The translations under genes and the position numbers were made by a program. From NCBI GenBank assembly GCA_002926195.1, contig MZXQ01000100.1, forward strand, positions 8,433 to 13,676: DNA of 5,244 nucleotides. The letters are read 5' to 3'. Below the pieces are notes generated by a model. It saw only the letters and a program-made list of their open reading frames with translations. It did no database searches and was not told the DNA's origin. Shown here in pieces: positions 1 to 4,704 of this stretch. The stretch comes from Candidatus Methanomarinus sp. HR1. GTDB taxonomy: Archaea > Halobacteriota > Methanosarcinia > Methanosarcinales > Methanocomedenaceae. Position 1 is the stretch's first letter. Every line of letters begins with the position of its first letter.

Positions 1-61
1 AGGCGCACATCTTTATTATTATAATATACTGCTACACGCATAAACACTCTCAATAAATTAA

Positions 62-256
62 CTAATTAATTTTTACTATCCGATAATCCTTACCATTAAG
101 CCATTTATGGAATTCATGTGCCATACAATTACTACATGAATCCTCTTTAATTGTATCAATGGTTGACTGGTCTGTTGCTTCATCAATTTTATTCTGGGTA
201 GGACATCCCCAGTCTTTACAGAATTCGCGCCTTTGGTATTCTTTAATTATTTCCAT
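62..256 (-). CDS. Small Cys/His-rich protein of unknown function, coupled to lsrF
   Basis: I do not recognise this 64-residue protein. It contains two cysteine pairs, C13-x4-C18 and C41-x2-C44, and histidines at 47 and 50, so the second half reads C-x2-C-x2-H-x2-H, which could bind a metal such as zinc or an Fe-S cluster (inference). It has no signal peptide or membrane segment and is rich in charged residues. The ATG lies inside the last codons of the upstream aldolase gene with a 14-nt overlap, and an SD-like AGGAGA sits 6 nt before it, so translation is probably coupled and the two are likely one transcript. The SD site, the overlap and the ordered cysteines argue that it is a real gene and not a chance frame. 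Its function may relate to the aldolase, but nothing in the sequence proves this. Confidence 0.65.
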   Translation of the reverse strand: MEIIKEYQRREFCKDWGCPTQNKIDEATDQSTIDTIKEDSCSNCMAHEFHKWLNGKDYRIVKIN

Positions 257-1043
257 CCTCTTTCTCCTGTGCCTTATACAGATCCAGTGCCTCTTTTGGT
301 GTATAATCCTCGTGCACTACTGCCCTTACAGCTTTTATCATAGCCACAGGATGATCGTTCTGCCAGATGTTGCGTCCCATATCTACGCCTACGGCACCAT
401 CCTGTATTGCACTTGAGACCACTTCAAATACATCCAGTTCGGTTTCCATCTTTTTACCGCCTGCTACTACCAATGGTACAGGACAGCCTTCTACTACTTT
501 ATCAAAACCATCCGTATGATATGTCTTAACTATCATAGCACCCATTTCAGCAGCTATCCGGCAGCATAATGATAAATATCTTGCATCCCGCACCATATCT
601 TTTCCTACTGCAGTCACTGCTACCACAGGCATACCATATCGCTGGGCTTTATCACATAGATCAGCAAGATTCATCAGTGTCTGGTGCTCGTACTTGCTGC
701 CTACGTATATGGACATTGCCATTGCTGCGACATTCAAACGTAATGCTTCTTCTACTGAAGTAGTGATACCTTCCCTTGATAGTTCTTCACTAATAATACT
801 ATTACCGCCTGATACTCTAAGAACAATAGGAGTTGATGTTTTTGCATCAACACAATTACGCAGTCCTCCTCTGGTTGGCATAAGAGCATCTGCATAATCT
901 ATAAGCGGTTCAATTGTCTTTTTCGGATCTTCCAATCGTGTAGTAGGTCCTAAAAAGTATCCATGATCTACAGCCAACATTACAGTACGGCCTGTCTTTG
1001 GTTTAATGATCTGTGATATACGGTTTTGCATTCCCCAGTCCAT
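243..1043 (-). CDS. lsrF: LsrF-type class I aldolase / 3-hydroxy-5-phosphonooxypentane-2,4-dione thiolase-like protein
   Basis: A 266-residue TIM-barrel protein of the DeoC/LacD/FbaB aldolase group, closest by eye to E. coli LsrF. Shared stretches include DWGMQ at 2-6, a VMLAVDHGYF-type strand at 21-30, GPTT at 32-35, YEHQ at 118-121, VGKDMVRD at 146-153, GGKK at 195-198 and GVDMGRN at 219-225. K173 in IVKTYH is the likely Schiff-base lysine; GGKK and GVDMGRN belong to the phosphate-binding end of the barrel. E. coli LsrF transfers an acetyl group from phosphorylated AI-2 breakdown product to CoA in the cytoplasm. No other lsr gene is visible here, so the archaeal substrate may be a different phosphorylated diketone or sugar phosphate. 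The protein lacks the roughly 30-residue N-terminal extension of the E. coli enzyme. The start is fixed by an AGGAGG 6 nt upstream. The related archaeal ADH synthase of aromatic amino-acid synthesis is a less likely identity. Confidence 0.88.
   Translation of the reverse strand: MDWGMQNRISQIIKPKTGRTVMLAVDHGYFLGPTTRLEDPKKTIEPLIDYADALMPTRGGLRNCVDAKTSTPIVLRVSGGNSIISEELSREGITTSVEEALRLNVAAMAMSIYVGSKYEHQTLMNLADLCDKAQRYGMPVVAVTAVGKDMVRDARYLSLCCRIAAEMGAMIVKTYHTDGFDKVVEGCPVPLVVAGGKKMETELDVFEVVSSAIQDGAVGVDMGRNIWQNDHPVAMIKAVRAVVHEDYTPKEALDLYKAQEKEDGNN
263..268 (-). promoter_or_regulatory. Ribosome binding site of the small Cys-rich gene
   Basis: On the minus strand AGGAGA lies 6 nt before the ATG at 256, inside the 3' end of the aldolase gene. 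It is the main support for the start and reality of the 64-residue protein. A second purine patch, GAGG, directly abuts the ATG. Confidence 0.6.
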
Positions 1044-1049
1044 AATAAT

Positions 1050-1055
1050 CCTCCT
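1050..1055 (-). promoter_or_regulatory. Ribosome binding site of lsrF
   Basis: A perfect AGGAGG on the minus strand lies 6 nt before the ATG at 1043. It supports this start over the internal Met5. Confidence 0.75.
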
Positions 1056-1108
1056 TTTTTTCTAACAATCGATTCGACTAATAATCGTACTTTGATTGAT
1101 CATCTTTG

Positions 1109-1123
1109 TATATAAGATATAAC
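1109..1123 (-). promoter_or_regulatory. Candidate archaeal TATA region for lsrF
   Basis: Read on the minus strand, this stretch contains two overlapping TATA-like runs, GTTATATC and CTTATATA. Transcription starting about 25 nt downstream would give a leader of roughly 40-50 nt ahead of the lsrF ATG, which fits an archaeal promoter. The BRE is not convincing, so which of the two runs is used cannot be decided by eye. Confidence 0.4.
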
Positions 1124-1132
1124 ATTTATGTT
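1121..1132. repeat. Short inverted repeat beside the lsrF promoter
   Basis: AACAT and ATGTT flank a 2-nt centre. The repeat overlaps the upstream edge of the candidate TATA region and abuts the longer inverted repeat at 1133-1159, so both could be parts of one operator. At 5 bp per arm it could also be chance. Confidence 0.3.
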
Positions 1133-1159
1133 AGTATATCAAGTATAACTTGATATACT
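1133..1159. repeat. Perfect 12-bp inverted repeat, possible operator
   Basis: The arms AGTATATCAAGT (1133-1144) and ACTTGATATACT (1148-1159) are perfect complements around the 3-nt centre ATA. The site lies just upstream of the candidate lsrF TATA region and within the divergent lsrF/zinc-finger intergenic region. A perfect dyad of this size fits a dimeric transcription-factor site; as RNA it would form a hairpin with an RNA loop of only 3 nt. Which of the two it is cannot be told from sequence alone. Confidence 0.6.
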
Positions 1160-1195
1160 CAAGAAAATCCGACCGAAGGGAGGATTTTGTTCTTG
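1160..1195 (+). repeat. Hairpin containing 30-bp repeated element, copy 1
   Basis: The core 1164-1193 reads AAAATCC, 11 nt, GGATTTTGTTCT, and matches the element at 2705-2734 at 26 of 30 positions with the same 11-nt centre length. This copy can form an extended stem: CAAGAA (1160-1165) with TTCTTG (1190-1195), AATCC (1166-1170) with GGATT (1182-1186), and a TTG bulge at 1187-1189. The centre contains an SD-like GGGAGG (1178-1183), and a TTG follows at 1193-1195 but meets a stop after three codons. It lies 118 nt before the zinc-finger gene. It could be a leader regulatory hairpin, a terminator-like structure, or a dispersed small repeat. Confidence 0.55.
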
Positions 1196-1311
1196 CCTGA
1201 TTGAGTGTGGGTATGTTTTAAGCGTATCTCAGATTCCAATTTGATATTGATCAGGTTGGCAAAGTATTTTCTACTCTACCATACTATTAGCATATGAGGT
1301 AAAAAGGAAAA

Positions 1312-2034
1312 ATGGTACATGAGATAATACAAACATATTGTGCGCAATGCTCACCGGATGAAATGGTACCCCATACGATACTCAAAGAAGGAACAGAACC
1401 TTTGATCAAATGTAAGCAGTGCGGTGCAGTCCACATATACAGAAAACAAAAAACCCAAAGCGTAGATATCAGGGTAGTGGTAAGCACAGGCGATCGCTCT
1501 TTCACACACAGATTGACCCTGGACTCGGATAAGATCGTATCTACCGGCGATGAATTTATGGTTGAGGATGAATTACATGACCAGGCAAACTTTGCCCTGA
1601 TAACATCTATCGAATCAGGCAATCGACGGGTAGATAGTGCTAAAGCCGATGAGATTCTTACACTCTGGGCCAGGTCTACTGATAAAGTGATCGCAAAAAT
1701 ATCCATCACCAGAGGCTGGCAGACAGATACTATTGATCTGGAAGTTCCGGGGGACCGGGAATTTTGTGTTGGTGAGACCATATCCAGGGGACCGGATGTA
1801 TTCAGGATAAAAAAGATAAAAATACGTAATGGCAGATTTACACAAAATGAAGGGGAACCGATCATGGCGAAACATATTAAACGCATTTTCACTGATTCAA
1901 TTGAGCGAATAGAATGGTTAAATCGTCCTGCACCGGAAAAAACAAAAAAAAGGCCCTTTATGAACACAAACAAGTCTATTATTAAACCGCGGGGATCTAA
2001 TACATGGACTTTAAAGACCAAAGAACGAGATTAA
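1312..2034 (+). CDS. Archaeal zinc-finger protein, HVO_0476-like family
   Basis: A 240-residue protein with an N-terminal zinc ribbon: C10-x2-C13 followed by C34-x2-C37, with the archaeal-looking CSPDE...H and CGAVH (37-41) context. The rest is predicted to be soluble and beta-rich (about 50-175), ending in a basic tail of about 40 residues. This pattern resembles the uncharacterised archaeal HVO_0476-type zinc-finger family, recognised from memory and not from a search. Its biochemical role is not established; RNA or DNA binding is a guess. Purine patches GAGGT (1296-1300) and AAAGGA (1303-1308) precede the ATG, giving moderate support to the start. Its last 31 nt overlap pcm, suggesting an operon and translational coupling. 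No convincing TATA box was found upstream. Confidence 0.72.
   Translation: MVHEIIQTYCAQCSPDEMVPHTILKEGTEPLIKCKQCGAVHIYRKQKTQSVDIRVVVSTGDRSFTHRLTLDSDKIVSTGDEFMVEDELHDQANFALITSIESGNRRVDSAKADEILTLWARSTDKVIAKISITRGWQTDTIDLEVPGDREFCVGETISRGPDVFRIKKIKIRNGRFTQNEGEPIMAKHIKRIFTDSIERIEWLNRPAPEKTKKRPFMNTNKSIIKPRGSNTWTLKTKERD
1991..1996 (+). promoter_or_regulatory. Probable ribosome binding site of pcm
   Basis: GGGGAT lies 7 nt before the pcm ATG at 2004, inside the end of the zinc-finger gene. It is a partial SD match, but it supports the start that gives the full-length N-terminal helix of the enzyme. Confidence 0.4.
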
Positions 2035-2642
2035 TACGAAATCTCAAATCAAGAAATGAAGAGATATCAAACAGAGTAATTGATGCCATGGAGCTGGTGC
2101 CAAGACACCTGTTCGTACCTGAGAATGAACGTATAAATGCATATGTGGATCGCCCACTTTCCATAGGTAGCGGGCAAACCATCTCGGCACCACATATGGT
2201 AGCCATAATGTGCAGTTTATTAGACCTGCGTCCCGGACACAGAGTACTGGAAGTAGGATGTGGTATGGGATATCATGCTGCTGTTATGTCACAACTGGTA
2301 CGCCCGGGTGGACATGTATATGCTGTTGAGCGGATTAAAATATTAGGAGAGTCTGCAAAAAAGAACCTGCTTGAATCAGGGTATGAAGATGTTACAGTAA
2401 TGATCGAAGACGGCAGTCAGGGATTACCCCAACAGGCGCCCTTTGACAGAATATCTGTGGCCTGTACGGCACCTGAAATACCTGATATCCTGATCGAACA
2501 GTTAACACAGGGAGGTAAGATGGTAATACCTGTAGGTCAATATATGCAGGAACTATATCTTGTTACCAGATCCAACGGCATTACAAAAGAGAAAAAAGGC
2601 GGAGTTATATTTGTACCGCTTATTGGAAAATACGGATTTTAA
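2004..2642 (+). CDS. pcm: Protein-L-isoaspartate O-methyltransferase
   Basis: A 212-residue cytoplasmic SAM-dependent enzyme that methylates L-isoaspartyl residues in aged proteins, starting their conversion back to aspartate. Diagnostic features in order: VPRHLFVPE at 32-40, the family signature SIGSGQTISAPHMVA at 53-67, SAM motif I VLEVGCGMGY at 81-90, the acidic motif VYAVER at 105-110, EDGSQG at 135-140, and the ending VIFVPLIGKYGF. Length is normal for the family. Motif I has CGM where many relatives have TGS, and the usual glycine before DG is a glutamate; neither obviously abolishes SAM binding. The ATG at 2004 overlaps the upstream zinc-finger gene by 31 nt and retains the complete N-terminal helix, so it is preferred over Met29. 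Confidence 0.93.
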   Translation: MDFKDQRTRLIRNLKSRNEEISNRVIDAMELVPRHLFVPENERINAYVDRPLSIGSGQTISAPHMVAIMCSLLDLRPGHRVLEVGCGMGYHAAVMSQLVRPGGHVYAVERIKILGESAKKNLLESGYEDVTVMIEDGSQGLPQQAPFDRISVACTAPEIPDILIEQLTQGGKMVIPVGQYMQELYLVTRSNGITKEKKGGVIFVPLIGKYGF

Positions 2643-2643
2643 T

Positions 2644-2672
2644 ATCTTCAGGCGAAGATTCTACGAATCTTC
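2644..2672 (+). promoter_or_regulatory. Mutually exclusive hairpins directly after pcm
   Basis: ATCTTC (2644-2649) can pair with GAAGAT (2654-2659), while GAAGATTC (2654-2661) can instead pair with GAATCTTC (2665-2672), a perfect 8-bp stem around TAC. The central arm is shared, so only one stem can form at a time, the layout of an attenuator or RNA switch. It could equally be an RNA-processing or 3'-end stabilising structure for pcm. Confidence 0.45.
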
Positions 2673-2680
2673 TAATCCTC

Positions 2681-2695
2681 CATTCCTCTGGAATG
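2681..2695 (+). promoter_or_regulatory. Small stem-loop in the nre leader
   Basis: CATTCC (2681-2686) and GGAATG (2690-2695) are perfect complements around the loop TCT. It sits between the alternative hairpins after pcm and the 30-bp element. Just before it, AATCCTCC (2674-2681) could pair with the purine-rich SD region of nre, GGGGGATT (2720-2727), with one wobble pair. Confidence 0.4.
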
Positions 2696-2704
2696 TCGGT
2701 CAAT

Positions 2705-2734
2705 AAAATCCGGCAGGAGGGGGGATTTTGTTCT
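2705..2734 (+). repeat. 30-bp repeated element, copy 2, at the nre start
   Basis: AAAATCC (2705-2711) and GGATTTT (2723-2729) flank an 11-nt purine-rich centre and are followed by GTTCT. It is 26/30 identical to 1164-1193. The centre contains AGGAGG (2715-2720), so the stem would bury or display the ribosome binding site of nre, and the inferred CTG start (2733-2735) overlaps its last two bases. This placement suggests a structured translation-initiation region (inference). Confidence 0.55.
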
Positions 2735-3950
2735 GAGTTCATTATGTGTATCCTGTAAAGGCAAAGGAATGTGTGGACGTCCTGTATGCCCTATCCTGGA
2801 GAAATTCAAGACATTCAGTAGATTTCCCGCACTATCTGATAATATTTTCGGAGCTTCCCCGCCTTCGGTTTTTGTTGGACGCTATGGATACCCGCAGGTA
2901 TCTGCGGGCCCGTTAGTACCTCCGGACGTTGACGGGTCAGATGCAGCTATTTTTGACAACTCCCAATCATGGAGTAATTTGAGTATTGAGGATATCATAG
3001 GTCTTCGGTCAAGACTGGTCCGTTCTAATATGCGTTTGAATGTGAAAGATGCAGCAGTACCTGATATAATGCTGCAGAAAAGCCAGGAACTGGCATTATC
3101 TGAAGTTCCGGTAGATACGGAAGTATGGTTTCACAAACCACCCAGAATAGACATGCGCTTTGATAGTGTTACTACCCCAATGGGTCCGTCCGGAGAGGTT
3201 ACAAAGCTGGATATCACACAAAATCCGGTAGTTCCCAGGCATGTGGACAAAGTGGTATATGATACTGATGTCCGGGCAGTTGACGCAGTAGGGGAATTAT
3301 ATAGTTCAGATATTTCGGTCGACCATATCACAAGGCTTCTATCTATCGGACTGTTAGGAAAACAGCGCAAGATCGTACCTACCCGTTGGTCTATAACAGC
3401 CACTGATGATATGGTTGGTAAAAAGCTCTCTAACGATATTAAGTATTTTCCAGAAATAAATGATATTTTAGTATATAGCGGTGGAATACACGGCAACCAT
3501 TTTGAGATACTGGTATTTCCCGGTGCTTATGCATATGAACTGATCGAGATATGGATGCCAAAAGCAGTATGGTCAGGTGGTAATGTCACTTTGGAAGCAG
3601 ACAGGGAAGATCATAGAAAAAAGAAATCATATTCAAATCTGGGCGGGGGTTATTATGCCGCCCGTCTGCCTGTACTGGAATATCTGCACCGGACCCGTCG
3701 TTGTGCCAGTATATTTACTATAAGAGAGATCACACCTGACTACTGGGCACCGCTGGGTGTATGGGTGGTAAGAGAAGCAGCAAAGCAAGCTATGTCGTCA
3801 GTACCAATGCGGTTTGATTCAATTGATGAGGCACTTATGGATATGTCAGCACGTATTCATACTTCTATAGATAGGTGGAAACCTGTATCATGGTTACTGG
3901 ATAGAAAAACAAAACAAAAAACTTTAATGGATTTTGTTCATAAATATTAA
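2733..3950 (+). CDS. Nre-family archaeal DNA repair protein with N-terminal zinc finger and C-terminal PIP box
   Basis: Nre proteins are archaeal repair factors; in Haloferax, NreA works with UvrABC and PCNA against mitomycin C damage. Recognisable blocks, numbered from the ATG at 2769, are SPPSVFVGRYGYPQVSAGP (30-48), RKIVPTRWSITATDD (200-214), NHFEILVFPGAYAYE (243-257) and DYWAPLGVWVVREAA (324-338). The tail QKTLMDF (383-389) fits the QxxLxxF PCNA-interaction motif. The first ATG at 2769 would cut a zinc finger in half: the frame upstream encodes CVSCKGKG directly before MCGRPVCP, giving C-x2-C and C-x4-C. The frame is open back to a stop at 2673-2675 with no ATG, GTG or TTG. CTG at 2733, 12 codons upstream and after AGGAGG plus a G-tract, is the best candidate start, giving 405 residues. 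CTG initiation is unproven; a base error near 2733 is the alternative. The gene follows pcm by 90 nt. Confidence 0.85.
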   Translation: MSSLCVSCKGKGMCGRPVCPILEKFKTFSRFPALSDNIFGASPPSVFVGRYGYPQVSAGPLVPPDVDGSDAAIFDNSQSWSNLSIEDIIGLRSRLVRSNMRLNVKDAAVPDIMLQKSQELALSEVPVDTEVWFHKPPRIDMRFDSVTTPMGPSGEVTKLDITQNPVVPRHVDKVVYDTDVRAVDAVGELYSSDISVDHITRLLSIGLLGKQRKIVPTRWSITATDDMVGKKLSNDIKYFPEINDILVYSGGIHGNHFEILVFPGAYAYELIEIWMPKAVWSGGNVTLEADREDHRKKKSYSNLGGGYYAARLPVLEYLHRTRRCASIFTIREITPDYWAPLGVWVVREAAKQAMSSVPMRFDSIDEALMDMSARIHTSIDRWKPVSWLLDRKTKQKTLMDFVHKY

Positions 3951-3977
3951 ATCATAGTACACGCATACTACTTGCTT

Positions 3978-4655
3978 ATGCCTGAACCTGGAGATGAGCG
4001 CTGGAGTGCTCTGGAAATATCTCATAACCAAACTGTGCGTTCTAAAAAGATGGCGATGTTCAATACCAGCAGTATAGAACTGCGGCATCTGTTCATTGCC
4101 TGGGTAGCTCTTTCTTTTGCATTTGCTCTTGTGCTGGATGACCCTTTACCAGGTGAGACCTTTAGTTCTTCTTTTATTGACCTGATGATATTATGTCTTA
4201 TTACTCTGGGTGTTTCCTTTATTGCTCATGAAATGGGACATAAATTCGTAGCACAGCAGTATGGGGCATGGGCCGAATTCAGGATGAGTTTAGGAATGCT
4301 ACTTTTTGCTATTCTTATGGCCTGGCAGATGAATTTTATTTTTGCTGCTCCCGGGGCTGTACAGATATTGGGACCCCATATCTCTAAATCCCAGATGGGG
4401 AAGATAGCAGCAGCCGGACCCCTGGTAAATCTATTTCTGGCCTTTGTATTCATGCCGCTTCTATTTGATACAGGGTTTTTACATGAGATCGGTCTTTTCG
4501 GAGTGAGAATTAATTTAGCATTGGCAGGGTTTAATATGTTACCTATAAGTGTACTTGACGGGCGTAAAGTGCTGGCATGGAGCAGCATAGTATATTTAGG
4601 ATTGGTAGCATTAATTATACTGGTGGGTATTTTCTTATTGCCGCTTGTGATATGA
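3978..4655 (+). CDS. M50 family intramembrane metalloprotease (site-2 protease type)
   Basis: A polytopic membrane protein of about 225 residues. It carries the zinc-binding HEMGH motif (H84, E85, H88 from the ATG at 3978) in a membrane segment, a GAVQILG...GKIAAAGPLVN block at about 126-151, and the second catalytic motif N-x2-P-x3-LDG (186-195), whose aspartate is the third zinc ligand. About six hydrophobic segments are seen, near 36-54, 64-83, 101-123, 145-164, 172-190 and 203-225. Such proteases cleave membrane-embedded substrates, often regulators or signal-peptide remnants; the substrate here is unknown. No PDZ domain is present. The start is uncertain: TTG 3972, ATG 3978, ATG 4050 and ATG 4056 are all in frame and none has a good SD site. 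ATG 4056 would give the most family-like N-terminus. It ends in a convergent gap with the aquaporin gene. Confidence 0.88.
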   Translation: MPEPGDERWSALEISHNQTVRSKKMAMFNTSSIELRHLFIAWVALSFAFALVLDDPLPGETFSSSFIDLMILCLITLGVSFIAHEMGHKFVAQQYGAWAEFRMSLGMLLFAILMAWQMNFIFAAPGAVQILGPHISKSQMGKIAAAGPLVNLFLAFVFMPLLFDTGFLHEIGLFGVRINLALAGFNMLPISVLDGRKVLAWSSIVYLGLVALIILVGIFLLPLVI

Positions 4656-4660
4656 AGTAA

Positions 4661-4678
4661 GGGGGCATACATGCCTCC
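4661..4678. terminator. Hairpin in the convergent gap, probable bidirectional terminator region
   Basis: GGGGGCA (4661-4667) pairs with TGCCTCC (4672-4678) around a TACA loop, with one G-T wobble. T-tracts lie on both sides for the respective strands: plus-strand T5 at 4708-4712 and minus-strand T5 (A5 at 4694-4698 on the plus strand). Archaeal termination depends mainly on T-tracts, so these may end the M50 and aquaporin transcripts. Confidence 0.45.
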
Positions 4679-4704
4679 TTCGGTGTAAATCATAAAAACC
4701 GTTA

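Noticed and set aside
1..61. Possible terminator after the small Cys-rich gene
   Set aside because: No hairpin or minus-strand T-tract stands out in this AT-rich edge sequence.
1193..1204. Three-codon leader frame TTG CCT GAT TGA after copy 1 of the repeat
   Set aside because: It follows an SD-like tract, but a frame this short could occur by chance; it is mentioned only in the context of the repeat.
1239..1248. TATA-like ATTTGATATT upstream of the zinc-finger gene
   Set aside because: The match to the archaeal TATA consensus is poor and no BRE is evident, so it was not listed as a promoter.
1287..2021. Long open frame on the minus strand opposite the zinc-finger gene
   Set aside because: It mirrors the coding strand of a recognisable gene, has no family motif and no SD site, and is best explained as a codon-bias shadow.
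1164..2734. Paired repeat copies as a CRISPR or insertion-sequence signature
   Set aside because: Only two copies about 1.5 kb apart with genes between them, no spacers, no transposase and no target duplication.
3131..3496. Open frame on the minus strand within nre
   Set aside because: It lies entirely inside conserved Nre coding sequence and resembles no known protein.
3955..3970. Inverted repeat TAGTA...TACTA between nre and the M50 gene
   Set aside because: Five-base arms in AT-rich DNA with a 6-nt loop are expected by chance and nothing else marks the site.
4226..4693. Open frame on the minus strand opposite the M50 protease
   Set aside because: The plus strand carries clear HExxH and LDG motifs; the antisense product has no recognisable domain.
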